NCBI RefSeq assembly: GCF_002551815.1
Contig: NZ_NVPR01000046.1
Span: 5,609 to 53,671, forward strand
Length of the DNA: 48,063 nucleotides
From: Bacillus sp. AFS098217
Lineage (GTDB): Bacteria; Bacillota; Bacilli; Bacillales; Bacillaceae_G
Reading direction: 5' to 3'
In this document: piece by piece, positions 20,137 through 30,471 of the stretch
How the letters are laid out: every line of letters begins with the position of its first letter
Numbering within the stretch: position 1 is the first letter of the stretch
Program-made: the position numbers and the translations under genes
Notes under the pieces: generated by a model
What the model was told of the DNA's origin: nothing
Database searches by the model: none
What the model saw: only the letters and a program-made list of their open reading frames with translations

Positions 20137-21877
20137 CTTTATTCTGAAGTAAATACATATTATAGTATAACCCTTGTTTGCTAAGTAACTCTTGATGTGT
20201 TCCTCGTTCTACAATTTCTCCTTCATGCATAACAAATATTTGATCGGCATCTTGTATTGTAGACAACCTGTGTGCAATTGCTATTGTTGTTCTCCCTTTT
20301 CTCATGCGCTGCAGTGCTGTTTGAATCGCTTCTTCTGTTTCTGTATCAATATTTGCTGTCGCTTCGTCTAATACTAGTACTTTCGGATTTGTCGCAATTG
20401 TTCTCGCAAAAGCAATAAGTTGACGTTGTCCACTTGAGAATGCAGCTCCTCTTTCTACTACTTCAGTATCATACCGCTCTGGTAACTTTTCAATAAACGT
20501 ATTTGCCTGCACAAAGTGCGCCGCTTCTTCTATTTCTTCATCAGTAATACCTTCATTATACATACGAATATTTTGTTTCACATTTCCTGCAAACAAAAAA
20601 GCATCTTGCAGCACAAGACCGATTCTTTTTCGAATTTCCTGCTCCTCAAATTTCTCTAAGTTTACACCGTCTATTAGAATATTCCCTGCTTTAATATTGT
20701 AAAATCGCATCAATAAGTTCATAATTGTACTTTTCCCGCTTCCAGTATGTCCAACAAAAGCAATCGTTTGCCCTGGTTTTACATGAAAAGATACATTTTT
20801 CAAAACATCACGTTTTCCATCATAGGAAAAGGTAACGTCTTTAAATTCAATTTCACCTTCACGTACTTTCGGCTCTTCATTTCCTTGTTGAACAGGTGCT
20901 AAGTCTTTTTCATCCATCAAATGAAAGACACGAGATGACGAAACGAGTGCTTGCTGGAAGAAAGATAGTTTCATCATCATTTCATTTACAGGTTGGAAGA
21001 AACGGTCAATATAGTTAACAAAAGCATATAACACCCCAACTTCAACCGGACTATTCAAAGCGTCAATTCCAAATAAGGCAAGCACTAATGCAATCGCTAC
21101 AATATGAACAAGATCTGTGGCTGGACGTAAAAATAATGCATCTAATTTTAACGTACGGCGCCCAGCACGGTAATGTTTATTATTTACTTCTTCAAATTCT
21201 TTTCGCATCCGCTTCTCTTGGCGAAACACTTGCACAATATTCATTCCTTGAATCGATTCATTTAGCTTTGCATTTAAAATACTCAATTGATTACGAAGCT
21301 CTAAATAAAACATAGAGCTCTTTCGGCGATACATCGCCATAACGGTCAACATAATTGGAATTAATAAAAGGGAAAACAACGCAAGTTTCACATCTAGTAA
21401 AAACATCGCTACTAAAATTCCAATTAAAAACACCACATTTTTTACAAATGTTGATAACACACTCACATAGAAGTCTTTAATCGCTTCTGTATCATTTGTT
21501 ATACGCGATACAAGCGTACCAATTGGTGTACGATCAAAAAAGCTTAGTGACAACCTTTGTACATGTTCATACACCTCAACGCGCATATCTTGCACAATTT
21601 TGAACGCAATATTTTGGAAATACAGTAAATTTAAATACGTAAATAAAACCTTTAACAAATGAGCAATCATGTATACAACAAATAAAGTCACAAGTGCCGA
21701 CTGTTCAAAGTTACGCGGAACTAGATGTTCATCAAGAAACTGCTTAATTAAAAACGGCCCCATCATTTCTGTAACAGTTGCACCAACTAGAAATAAGAAT
21801 GCCAGTGATAATAAGCCTTTATATGGTTTCATGTAAGACAGCAATCGCCACAAATCACTTCTTTTTTTCTCAGTCAT
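20114..21877 (-). CDS. ABC exporter half-transporter, catalytic subunit (BmrD/YheH-like)
   Basis: A 587-residue half-transporter with six membrane helices (residues 1-320) and a C-terminal ATPase. Walker A is GHTGSGKST, signature FSSGQRQL (LSGGQ-like with changes), Walker B VLVLDEATA with the catalytic Glu, and the switch His is in IAIAHRLS. It starts at the last base of the preceding gene (ATGA overlap), so the two subunits form a heterodimer. The pair resembles BmrC/BmrD of B. subtilis, a multidrug exporter. Substrates here are unknown. Confidence 0.85.
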   Translation of the reverse strand: MTEKKRSDLWRLLSYMKPYKGLLSLAFLFLVGATVTEMMGPFLIKQFLDEHLVPRNFEQSALVTLFVVYMIAHLLKVLFTYLNLLYFQNIAFKIVQDMRVEVYEHVQRLSLSFFDRTPIGTLVSRITNDTEAIKDFYVSVLSTFVKNVVFLIGILVAMFLLDVKLALFSLLLIPIMLTVMAMYRRKSSMFYLELRNQLSILNAKLNESIQGMNIVQVFRQEKRMRKEFEEVNNKHYRAGRRTLKLDALFLRPATDLVHIVAIALVLALFGIDALNSPVEVGVLYAFVNYIDRFFQPVNEMMMKLSFFQQALVSSSRVFHLMDEKDLAPVQQGNEEPKVREGEIEFKDVTFSYDGKRDVLKNVSFHVKPGQTIAFVGHTGSGKSTIMNLLMRFYNIKAGNILIDGVNLEKFEEQEIRKRIGLVLQDAFLFAGNVKQNIRMYNEGITDEEIEEAAHFVQANTFIEKLPERYDTEVVERGAAFSSGQRQLIAFARTIATNPKVLVLDEATANIDTETEEAIQTALQRMRKGRTTIAIAHRLSTIQDADQIFVMHEGEIVERGTHQELLSKQGLYYNMYLLQNKGSLQKAL

Positions 21878-23628
21878 TATATGCCCCCTTTCTCAACTAA
21901 CGCCTCTAACTGTTGACTTTCATACATCTCTTTATACCAGCCATTTTGTTCCATTAGTTGTTCATGTGTTCCTCGCTGTACAATTCCCCCCTCCTCAACA
22001 ACAAGAATAAGGTTTGCATGTTGAATGGCACTTAATCGATGCGCCGTAATAATCGTTGTTTTTTGCGCCCTTTCTCGTTTCAAAGCAGTTAAAATTGTTT
22101 CCTCTGTCTTTGCATCAACTGCGGATAAGCAATCATCTAAAATCAAAATTTCAGCATCCGTTAATAACGCACGTGCAATAGAAATCCGCTGTTTTTGTCC
22201 ACCTGATAAGGAAACCCCTCTCTCCCCGACTACCGTATCGTATCCTTCCGGAAACCGAACAATATCATCGTGGATACAAGCGATATCAGCAGCACGCGTA
22301 ATTTCTTTATATGTAGCATCTACCTTTCCAAACGCAATATTTTCACCTATACTTGCTGAAAATAAAAAATGATCCTGCGGCACATATGAAATAGCAGATC
22401 GAATACCGTGAAGCGTCATATCACGAATATCTTGATTCCCCACTTTTAATCCCCCATTAAAATGATCATATTCCCTGATTAAACATTTTAATAACGTTGT
22501 TTTTCCTGCGCCTGTCCGTCCAACAACCCCTAATGTTTCACCCTTTTTCAAAGTAAAATAAATGTCCTCTAAATGAAGAGTTTCATTTTTCTTATAAGAA
22601 AACGTATCAATTGCAAACGAAATATCACCGCTTGCCACATTATGTATTGCATCCTCTTTATTCACAACATCTGAAGTCTGTGATAGGATTTTTTCCACGC
22701 GGTCATACGATGCGCGTCCGCGTTCCATGATATTAAAAAGCCATCCAAACGCCAGCATCGGCCAAACAAGCGTCCCTAAGTATGTTGTAAATGTGATCAA
22801 TTCACCAACTGTTAATTCGCCGCGTACAACTAAGAGCGATCCATAACAAACAGCAATTAAAAACGAAAAACCGACAATAAGAGCAATTGTTGGATCAAAT
22901 AAAGAATCAATACGTGCTACCAGCATATTTTTATGTACAACATCTTCCGACTTCTTTCGAAACGCCTGTAAATCTTCCTTTTCTTGACCAAGCGAGCGAA
23001 TGACCTTCATTCCACTCATACTTTCTTGTACTTTATCATTGATTTCAGAAAACGCTTGTTGTGCTTTATGGAAGCGTCTGTGTAATAAAGTACCATAATA
23101 ATTAGTAGAAATTGCTACAATCGGCATGGGAATTAAACTTACTAGCGTTAACTTCCAACTAATAGTAAACCCCATAGCCACCAGTACACATCCACCCACA
23201 GCTAACGAATCAACAAGTGTTAATACACCCGATCCAGCAGTTTGTTGAATTGCTTGAATATCATTTGTTGCATGCGCCATTAGATCACCTGTACGATGTG
23301 ATTGATAAAAAGATGGACTCATATTCGTAAAATGTTCATATAACTTCTTTCGTAATTGGCGTGCAAGCTTCAAAGAAGATCCAAAAATCATAATACGCCA
23401 TATATAACGTAATATGTACATTGTAATTCCGACAACAACTAAAAGAACAACCCATTTTAACAATTTTTCAGATGTCAATGTTTGATTGTTAATTTCGTCT
23501 ACAACAATTCCAATTACTTTGGGTGCTACAAGTTCAAGAAGTGCTACACCAAACAACAAAATAATGCCCGTTATGTACGCCCGTTTCTCTTGTTTAAAAA
23601 ACCAAGCTAAATTAAAAAATACTTTCAT
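21877..23628 (-). CDS. ABC exporter half-transporter, degenerate-site subunit (BmrC/YheI-like)
   Basis: A 583-residue half-transporter with six N-terminal helices and an ATPase domain. Walker A is GRTGAGKTT, the signature is the canonical LSGGQKQR, but Walker B reads ILILDDCLS: Asp replaces the catalytic Glu. This is a mark of the non-hydrolytic site in heterodimeric exporters such as BmrC/BmrD. The switch His is present (ITAHRLS). GGGGAGGGG precedes the ATG. No BmrB-like leader peptide was found upstream in the 122 bp before yneF. Confidence 0.85.
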   Translation of the reverse strand: MKVFFNLAWFFKQEKRAYITGIILLFGVALLELVAPKVIGIVVDEINNQTLTSEKLLKWVVLLVVVGITMYILRYIWRIMIFGSSLKLARQLRKKLYEHFTNMSPSFYQSHRTGDLMAHATNDIQAIQQTAGSGVLTLVDSLAVGGCVLVAMGFTISWKLTLVSLIPMPIVAISTNYYGTLLHRRFHKAQQAFSEINDKVQESMSGMKVIRSLGQEKEDLQAFRKKSEDVVHKNMLVARIDSLFDPTIALIVGFSFLIAVCYGSLLVVRGELTVGELITFTTYLGTLVWPMLAFGWLFNIMERGRASYDRVEKILSQTSDVVNKEDAIHNVASGDISFAIDTFSYKKNETLHLEDIYFTLKKGETLGVVGRTGAGKTTLLKCLIREYDHFNGGLKVGNQDIRDMTLHGIRSAISYVPQDHFLFSASIGENIAFGKVDATYKEITRAADIACIHDDIVRFPEGYDTVVGERGVSLSGGQKQRISIARALLTDAEILILDDCLSAVDAKTEETILTALKRERAQKTTIITAHRLSAIQHANLILVVEEGGIVQRGTHEQLMEQNGWYKEMYESQQLEALVEKGGI

Positions 23629-23719
23629 TATATCCCCTCCCCTAAAATGAGCGATGTTTTCAGTTTACCAAAAATACAGAATTTTTAAAAGTTTTAAATA
23701 TTTAATTTACCCAAAAGGA

Positions 23720-23744
23720 AAGGGCACTCTTATCGAGTGCCCTT
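23720..23744 (-). terminator. Terminator after yneF
   Basis: AAGGGCACTC and GAGTGCCCTT, a perfect 10-bp stem with a 5-base loop, 6 bp after the yneF stop. Confidence 0.75.
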
Positions 23745-23750
23745 CAGCGC

Positions 23751-23972
23751 TTATTTCATTTGTTGTTTGTTCATTGCGCTCATCATTTGATTGATTTTCT
23801 TTTGGGATGGTTTTTGTCCCATTTGCATCATCATCATTTTTAACATTTGTTCATTAATTGGTGGATTTTTTTGTAAGTAATTCATCATATATTTGCGGGC
23901 GATGAAAAATCCTAACGCCACGCCTGCTACTAGTGCTAATACGCCCACTAGAACAACTACCCAAACTGACAT
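23751..23972 (-). CDS. yneF: UPF0154 membrane protein YneF
   Basis: A 73-residue protein with one N-terminal helix (residues 4-24, [20 protein letters not shown]) followed by a basic stretch and [20 protein letters not shown], the recognisable core of the YneF family. Function is unknown. It lies downstream of sirA and tkt on the same strand, as in B. subtilis (tkt-yneE-yneF). AGGAGG precedes the ATG. Confidence 0.9.
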   Translation of the reverse strand: MSVWVVVLVGVLALVAGVALGFFIARKYMMNYLQKNPPINEQMLKMMMMQMGQKPSQKKINQMMSAMNKQQMK

Positions 23973-24049
23973 ATATTTTCCTCCTTCATGTTGTCTACCT
24001 TACAGTGTACTAAAACCTTTTCAATAAGACAAGATTGTATTCGACATTT

Positions 24050-24490
24050 TTACACATATGTTCGTACTTGTTTCAAAGGATTTAGCCAACCATACTTTTT
24101 ATTTTCATAATCCATTGCTAAAAATGTCAATTCACATTTCCTGAGTACTTCAAAAAAAGTCGTTTCCATTGAAGCATTTCCAGATGTGCTCATTTGAATA
24201 TATTGTGATTTTACCGTTATTTCTCCATACTCTGCCCCAGTATAAAGCATGTGTGTATGATGTGTTCTATCATATTTCCCGAGCCTACGTAAAGCTTGTT
24301 CTAATTTATGGTGAATTTTCATTACTTGTAATGGCATCGTAATATACTTCATCTGCTTATATAACACTTTCTTTTCCGAAAGGGAACCAGATTCTGAAAA
24401 TCGAGCAAATAAATCGAAAAACAAATATTCACGACCAAAGTATGTCTTCGCAATATCTTCTTGAATTAAATACAATTCATATGTTTTCAT
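24050..24490 (-). CDS. sirA: Sporulation inhibitor of replication SirA (YneE)
   Basis: SirA blocks replication initiation at the onset of sporulation by binding domain I of DnaA. The 146-residue product MKTYELYLIQEDIAKTYFGR, with LFFDLFARF, matches the family and its size (about 148). The start at 24490 is supported by GGGAGGGG four to five bases upstream; an in-frame ATG 111 bp earlier is not, and its extension is not like a protein. It lies between tkt and yneF as in B. subtilis. In that species sirA is activated by Spo0A; I did not find a clear 0A box here. Confidence 0.85.
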   Translation of the reverse strand: MKTYELYLIQEDIAKTYFGREYLFFDLFARFSESGSLSEKKVLYKQMKYITMPLQVMKIHHKLEQALRRLGKYDRTHHTHMLYTGAEYGEITVKSQYIQMSTSGNASMETTFFEVLRKCELTFLAMDYENKKYGWLNPLKQVRTYV

Positions 24491-24608
24491 TTTTCCCCTC
24501 CCGATCTGGACAACCTTTTTCTCTAAATTATATAGAAGAAAATATGCAATGATTGTCTGACTACGGAGAAAGAAAAAACTTTTTCTGTCGAATAAACTCA
24601 TTTACATA

Positions 24609-24639
24609 GAAAAATCTCTCCATGCCGGAGAGATTTTTC
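24609..24639 (-). terminator. Terminator after tkt
   Basis: GAAAAATCTCTC and GAGAGATTTTTC are 12-bp perfect arms with a 7-base loop. Confidence 0.9.
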
Positions 24640-24647
24640 ACAAATCA

Positions 24648-26648
24648 TTAAAGCATTTCTTTTACTTTGCGAACAACATTTTCTACAGTGAATCCATACT
24701 CTTCCATGATCTTTTCACCAGGAGCAGAAGCACCGAATGTATCGATACCTAGTACATCTCCCTCAAGACCAACGTAACGGTGCCATCCGAATGTAGCACC
24801 CATTTCGATTGCGAAACGTTTTGTTACTGCTTTTGGTAATACAGATTCTTTGTACTCAGCAGATTGTGCTTCAAAGCGATCCATAGATGGCATGCTGACA
24901 ACAGTTGCATCAACACCATCTGCCGCTAATGCTTTTTGCGCTTCAATTGCTAAGCTTACTTCAGAACCAGCTGCAAGTAAAATTACATCAGCTGTTTCTT
25001 TCTTGCTTGCAGAAACGACATATGCACCTTTTGCTACTTTTTCATAAGTATCGTCTTTTGCACCTTCTAATGTTGGAAGATCTTGACGAGTTAAGACTAA
25101 TGCAGTTGGTGTTTTTGTAGATTCTAACGCTAATTTCCAAGCTGCAACAGATTCGTTACCATCAGCAGGACGAATAACAGATACATTCGGCATTGCACGA
25201 AGCGCTGCTAAATGTTCAACTGGTTCATGCGTTGGACCATCTTCACCAACAGCGATGCTGTCATGTGTAAACACATATGTTACAGGCAATTGCATTAACG
25301 CTGCAAGACGAATTGCTGGACGTAAGTAGTCAGAGAATACGAAGAACGTACCACCGTAAGTTTTTAAACCGCCATGAAGTGCAATACCGTTCATTGCTGC
25401 TCCCATTGCGAACTCACGTACACCGTACCAAATGTTTTTACCGCTGTAATCATCTCTTGTAAAGTCTTTTTCGTTATTCATGTATGTTTTGTTAGAACCA
25501 GCAAGGTCAGCAGATCCACCGAAGAATGATGGTACAGACTCTGCAATTGCATTAATTACAGCACCTGAAGAATTACGAGTTGCTGCTTTTGATCCTAATT
25601 CATAAGTTGGTAAGTTTTTCTCCCAACCTTCTGGAAGTTGACCGTTCATTGCTGCTTGCAGTTCGTTTGCTAATTCTGGATATGCTTGTGCATATTCACC
25701 TAACATAGTGTTCCACTCTGCTTGCGCAGTTTCACCAACATCTTGTACTGTTTTACGGAAGTTATCATATACTTCTTCTGCTACATGGAAGTCTTGCTCA
25801 GCAGTCCAAGCATATGCTTCTTTTGTTAATTTTGTTTCGTCTACGCCAAGTGGAGAACCGTGTGAAGCAGATTTTCCTGATTTATTTGGAGAACCGAAAC
25901 CAATTGTTGTTCTTACTTCAATTAGCGTTGGGCGTTTTTCGTCAGCTTTCGCTTCCTCAATTGCTTTCGCAATCGTTTCCACATCGTTTCCATCCTCAAC
26001 ACGGATTACTTGCCAACCGTATGCTTTATAACGATCTTCTACACTTTCAGAGAATGAACGATTTAAATCACCATCTAATGAAATATCATTAGAATCGTAT
26101 AACACAACAAGTCGACCTAATCCTAAGTGTGCAGCTAACGAAGATGCTTCAGCAGAAACGCCTTCCATTAAATCGCCATCACCACAAATTGCGTATGTGT
26201 AGTGATCAACTACATTGTAAGCATCGCGGTTATACTTCGCTGCTAAATGTCTTTCAGCCATTGCCATACCAACAGCTGTTGAAATACCTTGTCCAAGTGG
26301 ACCAGTTGTTGCATCTACACCTGCAGTATGACCATACTCAGGATGTCCTGGAGTTTTACTTCCCCATTGACGGAAGTTCTTTAAATCGTCCATTGTTACG
26401 TCGTAACCAGATAGATGAAGTAGGCTGTATAATAACATTGAACCATGACCTGCAGATAATACGAAACGATCGCGGTTAAACCACGTTGGGTTATTTGGAT
26501 TATGTTTCATAAATTGTGTCCATAATGTATAGGCCATTGGTGCTGCACCCATTGGCATTCCTGGATGACCAGAGTTTGCTTTTTCAATCGCATCAATGGA
26601 TAATGTGCGAATCGTGTTGATAGAAAGTTGTTCGATTGAATGTGACAT
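24648..26648 (-). CDS. tkt: Transketolase
   Basis: Thiamine-diphosphate enzyme of the pentose phosphate pathway, transferring two-carbon units between ketoses and aldoses in the cytoplasm. The 666-residue protein has the expected [15 protein letters not shown] near the N-terminus, the ThDP/Mg2+ motif [13 protein letters not shown] near residue 155, and [13 protein letters not shown] with the catalytic Glu of the pyrimidine-binding domain. The start [11 protein letters not shown] is chosen from AAGGGAAG before it. A weak cre-like palindrome (26674-26686) is upstream. Its neighbours yneE and yneF follow as in B. subtilis. Confidence 0.96.
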   Translation of the reverse strand: MSHSIEQLSINTIRTLSIDAIEKANSGHPGMPMGAAPMAYTLWTQFMKHNPNNPTWFNRDRFVLSAGHGSMLLYSLLHLSGYDVTMDDLKNFRQWGSKTPGHPEYGHTAGVDATTGPLGQGISTAVGMAMAERHLAAKYNRDAYNVVDHYTYAICGDGDLMEGVSAEASSLAAHLGLGRLVVLYDSNDISLDGDLNRSFSESVEDRYKAYGWQVIRVEDGNDVETIAKAIEEAKADEKRPTLIEVRTTIGFGSPNKSGKSASHGSPLGVDETKLTKEAYAWTAEQDFHVAEEVYDNFRKTVQDVGETAQAEWNTMLGEYAQAYPELANELQAAMNGQLPEGWEKNLPTYELGSKAATRNSSGAVINAIAESVPSFFGGSADLAGSNKTYMNNEKDFTRDDYSGKNIWYGVREFAMGAAMNGIALHGGLKTYGGTFFVFSDYLRPAIRLAALMQLPVTYVFTHDSIAVGEDGPTHEPVEHLAALRAMPNVSVIRPADGNESVAAWKLALESTKTPTALVLTRQDLPTLEGAKDDTYEKVAKGAYVVSASKKETADVILLAAGSEVSLAIEAQKALAADGVDATVVSMPSMDRFEAQSAEYKESVLPKAVTKRFAIEMGATFGWHRYVGLEGDVLGIDTFGASAPGEKIMEEYGFTVENVVRKVKEML

Positions 26649-26915
26649 GCTATTCTTCCCTTCGCTTATATTAGTAAACGTTTTACACATTTATATGATA
26701 GCTTCCCACGCAAGATTATACAACATGTATCGACAAATATGTTGATGTTTTTTGATTTTTTTGTGACAAAGCTTTGATTTCCAACATGTATGGGTATTCA
26801 ATCCGCCATACTTTTTCACTGTTTTTATTTTGGTAATAAAAGGAATTAACTACATCTTCATTTATTACTATTACTGACACTCCATATCCTTATAAACAAG
26901 CCAAAAAGTTTTATT
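26649..26915. other. Intergenic region between phnE2 and tkt
   Basis: No gene is supported. GTAAACGTTTTAC near 26674 is a near-palindrome like a cre site but misses two consensus positions. A GTATGG/CCATAC pair followed by Ts near 26787-26815 is a weak plus-strand hairpin with no gene before it. Confidence 0.4.
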
Positions 26916-27722
26916 TTATACAACCCGTTTTCGAATTGAACTGGAAATAAAATCAATGATAATAACCATCATAATAATCCCAAGTAAAATGATTCCTACA
27001 CGGGGCCAATTTCGAGAGCTTAATGCAAAAATAAGTGGTGTACCAATTCCCCCTGCCCCGATAACACCTAAAATTGTGGCAGAGCGAACATTAATTTCAA
27101 ATCGATAGAGCGTATAAGATAAAAAGTCCGGTAATACTTGCGGCAATACTGCATACCAAAGTACTTGAAAACGGTTTGCTCCAGTAGCAACAAGTGCCTC
27201 AGTAGGACCTTTCTCTATATTTTCAATTCCTTCAGAATACAATTTCCCTAACATACCAATTGAATGCAATCCTAAAGCTAACACACCTGCAAAAGAACCA
27301 GGACCCACTGCTTTTATAAATAGAAGAGCCATAACTAATTCAGGAAACGTACGAATAAAACTGAGCACAAATTTCCCTGCTGACGATGTTACTTTTCCTG
27401 TACTCATATTTGCCGCCGCCCAAAATGCAAATGGTATGGACAAAAAAGCAGATACAAATGTCCCTAATATAGCAATTGCTAGCGTATCAATTAAACCGTG
27501 CAACAAATCCTCACCATCTGGTGAAGATACATATGCCCAATCTGGATTTACTATCCCAGTCATAATCGCCTTAGTAATTTGTCCAGCTGTGTCCTTTATT
27601 CCCTCAACAGGCACTCCTGAAAATGCCCATACATATAAGACCGCAAGTGCAATAAGAATAATCCAGCGATATAAACTTAGTTTCTTCGGTTTTGGCACAA
27701 TTATTGTCGGTTTACTCATCAT
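26916..27722 (-). CDS. phnE: Phosphonate-type ABC transporter permease (PhnE)
   Basis: A 268-residue membrane protein with about six helices. The conserved cytoplasmic loop EALVATGANRFQVLWYAVLP is the EAA motif that docks the ATPase. Members of this family import phosphonates, phosphite or similar anions. It overlaps the preceding permease by four bases (ATGA). Having two different permeases suggests that they form a heterodimer. GGGAG lies before the tandem ATGs. This is the last gene of phnD-C-E-E. Confidence 0.9.
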   Translation of the reverse strand: MMSKPTIIVPKPKKLSLYRWIILIALAVLYVWAFSGVPVEGIKDTAGQITKAIMTGIVNPDWAYVSSPDGEDLLHGLIDTLAIAILGTFVSAFLSIPFAFWAAANMSTGKVTSSAGKFVLSFIRTFPELVMALLFIKAVGPGSFAGVLALGLHSIGMLGKLYSEGIENIEKGPTEALVATGANRFQVLWYAVLPQVLPDFLSYTLYRFEINVRSATILGVIGAGGIGTPLIFALSSRNWPRVGIILLGIIMMVIIIDFISSSIRKRVV

Positions 27723-28513
27723 AATTTCTCCCGTAATACTGTACTTATATAATCAATCATCAATACAACAACAAGCGTATAGATAATAATAGAAGCGGTT
27801 TGTTGATATTGTAAAAATCCAAGTGTGCGATCATAGTATAATCCGATCCCACCTGCCCCGACTAAACCTAAAACAGCCGCTGCACGTACGTTTACTTCAA
27901 ATGTATATAATACATAAGAAACAAAATGCGCCATTACTTGTGGAATCACTCCATATACGATCCACTGCACTTTATTCGCCCCTACAGCTGTCATCGCTTC
28001 TAATGGACCTGAATCAATTGATTCAATCGTTTCATATAATAATTTTGCAATCAGTCCAACTGAAAAAAACGTAAGAGCTAAAATACCTGGAAGTGGACCA
28101 ATTCCAAAAATTGCAACAAAAATCGCTGCTAATAATAGATCTGGTATCGTCCGAATAAAATTTAAAATAAATCGAGCCGGACCATACAAAATAGGAGTTG
28201 AAAACACATTATTGGCCGCTAATAAAGCAAGTGGAATAGCCAGAATTGCCCCTAAAGTTGTTCCGATGATAGCCATTCGAATCGTATCCAAAATGGCAGG
28301 GGTAATTGTCTTAAAATAACTCCAATCTGGAGGCACCATTTCTCTAAGCAAATCCAACATATTTGGCAAACCTGTTACAAGCTTTGAAAATGATGCCTCC
28401 ACTTGTATACTACTTCCCCAAAATAATAAAATGATAAGAATAAAAGTTAACAAATGCTTCAGTTTGCTCGAGGGCTTTGGTATTGTTTTCGTATTTATTG
28501 TTAGCTCACTCAT
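27719..28513 (-). CDS. phnE: Phosphonate-type ABC transporter permease (PhnE)
   Basis: A 264-residue inner-membrane permease with about six helices and the EAA loop [20 protein letters not shown]. It shares the overall pattern with the next gene, so they are paralogous halves of one channel. The ATG overlaps the end of phnC by four bases (ATGA), indicating coupled translation. Confidence 0.9.
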   Translation of the reverse strand: MSELTINTKTIPKPSSKLKHLLTFILIILLFWGSSIQVEASFSKLVTGLPNMLDLLREMVPPDWSYFKTITPAILDTIRMAIIGTTLGAILAIPLALLAANNVFSTPILYGPARFILNFIRTIPDLLLAAIFVAIFGIGPLPGILALTFFSVGLIAKLLYETIESIDSGPLEAMTAVGANKVQWIVYGVIPQVMAHFVSYVLYTFEVNVRAAAVLGLVGAGGIGLYYDRTLGFLQYQQTASIIIYTLVVVLMIDYISTVLREKL

Positions 28514-29283
28514 TTAACCGCCACTCCTAAGAATTCATGTTTTTGAGCAGAACGACCATAAATTTCAGCAAATTTCTCGTCAGTTGCTTCTTCTACCGGT
28601 CCATCAAACACTATTTCCCCTGCATGCAATCCAATGATACGCGTTGCATATTCCCTTGCCAAATCAATAGAATGTAAGTTTACAATTGTCGTAATCCCAA
28701 ATTCCTGGTTGATTTGCTTTAAATCATCCATCACTTGTTTCGTAGTAAGTGGATCTAAAGAAGCAACTGGTTCATCTGCTAAAATGATTTTCGCTTCCTG
28801 TGCTAATGCTCTCGCAATTGAAACACGTTGCTGTTGACCTCCTGATAATTCATCAGCCCTCGTATATGCTTTTTCTAAAATATTCACACGTTCTAGTGCC
28901 CGAAATGCAAGCTCTACGTCCTGTTTCGGAAAAAGTCCTAGTGTTGTACGCAGTGTAGAATGATATCCAACACGTCCAGCTAATACATTCTTTAATACAG
29001 TAGACCTCTTTACAAGGTTAAAACTTTGAAAGATCATGCCAATATCGCGGCGAAGACGCCGTAATCCTTTTCCTGTTGCAGCTGTAATCGATTGTCCATC
29101 AATTACAATTTCTCCTTCTGTAATTTCATGAAGCCTATTAATAGATCGAAGAAGTGTTGATTTTCCAGCTCCGGATAAACCAACCATTACAACAAATTCA
29201 CCTTTATGTATCTTCATATTAATATTGCGCAAACCTTTTGTACCATTCGGATATACTTTAGAAACGTTTTGAAATTCTATCAC
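28510..29283 (-). CDS. phnC: Phosphonate-type ABC transporter ATPase (PhnC)
   Basis: A 257-residue importer ATPase. Walker [10 protein letters not shown] (residues about 34-42), signature LSGGQQQR, Walker [13 protein letters not shown] and the switch His in VNLHSID are all present. Members energise import of phosphonates or related phosphorus compounds. The start is GTG ([14 protein letters not shown]). A strong hairpin separates phnD from this gene, so the ATPase and permeases are probably made at lower levels than the binding protein. Confidence 0.93.
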   Translation of the reverse strand: MIEFQNVSKVYPNGTKGLRNINMKIHKGEFVVMVGLSGAGKSTLLRSINRLHEITEGEIVIDGQSITAATGKGLRRLRRDIGMIFQSFNLVKRSTVLKNVLAGRVGYHSTLRTTLGLFPKQDVELAFRALERVNILEKAYTRADELSGGQQQRVSIARALAQEAKIILADEPVASLDPLTTKQVMDDLKQINQEFGITTIVNLHSIDLAREYATRIIGLHAGEIVFDGPVEEATDEKFAEIYGRSAQKHEFLGVAVK

Positions 29284-29318
29284 ACATCTTACCTACTTTC
29301 TAAATGTTATAAGAAACC

Positions 29319-29374
29319 GAAAAACGGCTAACTAACTGAAACTGAATAACATTTCAGCTAGTTAGCCATTTTTC
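29319..29374 (-). terminator. Partial terminator/attenuator between phnD and phnC
   Basis: Arms 29319-29341 and 29352-29374 pair over about 23 bp with one bulged base and one unpaired position around a 10-base loop. The T-run on the minus strand is short and part of the stem. In importer operons such a hairpin commonly lowers expression of the membrane genes relative to the binding protein. Confidence 0.75.
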
Positions 29375-29400
29375 ATTATCATTCAAAACTCTCCTATGGA

Positions 29401-30339
29401 TTACTGCGTTTTTACTTTCTTTCCGTAGTCACGAACGATATCAAATTTACTATCATCAGATTTCACATATCCTTCATGTGAATATACCTCTTTAATAATT
29501 TTATGACCTTCTTCACTCTTTCCAATTTCAATAAACGCATCTTGTAATTTTTTACTCCATTCAGCATCTAAATCAGAACGTACAGAAATCGTATCATTTG
29601 GAATTTTTTCTGTGAACTTCACAATTTTAGTCTTATCAAATACATCTGGATAATCTTTTTTAACAATATTACGAGCATCTTGGAATACAACCGCCGCATC
29701 AACATCACCGTTTAAAAGTGCAATAATAGATTGGTCATGGCCTTTTAATGTAACAGGTTTCACATCTTTTAACGGATCAATGCCCTCTTTCATTAACACT
29801 GCCGCTGGCCACACATATCCTGCAGAAGATGTTACATCTTGATATCCGATTTTTTTACCTTTTAAATCGTTAATACTATTAATATTGGAATCTTTCTTTA
29901 CGACAAACTCAGATTTATAAAAGTCCACTAAATCTTTTGTAGGCTCTCCTGTCGAATCATCTACCCCAAAGCGTTGCGCCTGTAATATTACATTCGCCGC
30001 TTTCTTTTCATGTGCTAACACATATGCAGTCGGTGGCAGAAAGCCCACATCCACTTGCTTAGATGCCATCGCTTCTACAATTGTATTGTAATTTGTTGAA
30101 ACACTGACCTTTACAGGAATATTAAGCTTATCACTTAACAATTTTTCTAATGGTTTTGCTTTTGCCTCTAACGTATCAGCATTTTGTGAAGGAACGAACT
30201 GAACATTTAATGTTTTGGGCACATACCCTTTTTTCGTATCTTCATCTTTACTTGCACTTGATTCTTTTGCTCCACAACCACTCAATAAACCGACCGCTAG
30301 TACAGCTGTTACTCCCATTGCGAAAACCTTTTTGAACAT
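29401..30339 (-). CDS. phnD: Phosphonate-type substrate-binding lipoprotein (PhnD)
   Basis: A 312-residue periplasmic-type binding protein anchored as a lipoprotein: signal MFKKVFAMGVTAVLAVGLLS followed by GC, giving lipobox LLSG|C. The mature part has the family pattern VDVGFLPPTAYVLAHEK and GYQDVTSSAGYVWPAAVLMK. It delivers phosphonate, phosphite or similar ligands to PhnE. GGAGG lies before the ATG. It is the first gene of the operon, divergent from the nucleotidase gene. No phosphonate-degrading genes are near. Confidence 0.92.
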   Translation of the reverse strand: MFKKVFAMGVTAVLAVGLLSGCGAKESSASKDEDTKKGYVPKTLNVQFVPSQNADTLEAKAKPLEKLLSDKLNIPVKVSVSTNYNTIVEAMASKQVDVGFLPPTAYVLAHEKKAANVILQAQRFGVDDSTGEPTKDLVDFYKSEFVVKKDSNINSINDLKGKKIGYQDVTSSAGYVWPAAVLMKEGIDPLKDVKPVTLKGHDQSIIALLNGDVDAAVVFQDARNIVKKDYPDVFDKTKIVKFTEKIPNDTISVRSDLDAEWSKKLQDAFIEIGKSEEGHKIIKEVYSHEGYVKSDDSKFDIVRDYGKKVKTQ

Positions 30340-30425
30340 ATCAAAGCCTCCAATTTTTTAAGTTATAAAATGACAAGCCGTAAACATGTAGAAATATAAC
30401 ATAGATTTTTCCATACGGGAGTTTA

Positions 30426-30471
30426 TTTACAGAATATTTACACATTCTAAACATTCTAAACATTCTACACA
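30426..30471 (+). promoter_or_regulatory. PhoP-box-like array between phnD and nucleotidase
   Basis: Five hexamers of the form T(T/A)(T/A)ACA or near it: TTTACA 30426, TTTACA 30437, TAAACA 30448, TAAACA 30457 and TACACA 30466. The first three are 11 bp apart, the spacing of PhoP direct repeats (TT[A/C/T]A[C/T]A plus 5 bp) known in B. subtilis; the last two are 9 bp apart and come from the 9-bp tandem unit CATTCTAAA (30443-30469). A -10 candidate TATGAT (30493-30498) without a good -35 lies just downstream, as at activated promoters. Confidence 0.5.

Noticed and set aside
26674-26686. cre-like palindrome upstream of tkt
   Set aside because: Misses two outer consensus positions; left as a note only.
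30443-30469. CRISPR-like repeat array
   Set aside because: Only three 9-bp direct repeats without spacers; better seen as tandem repeats in a regulatory region.
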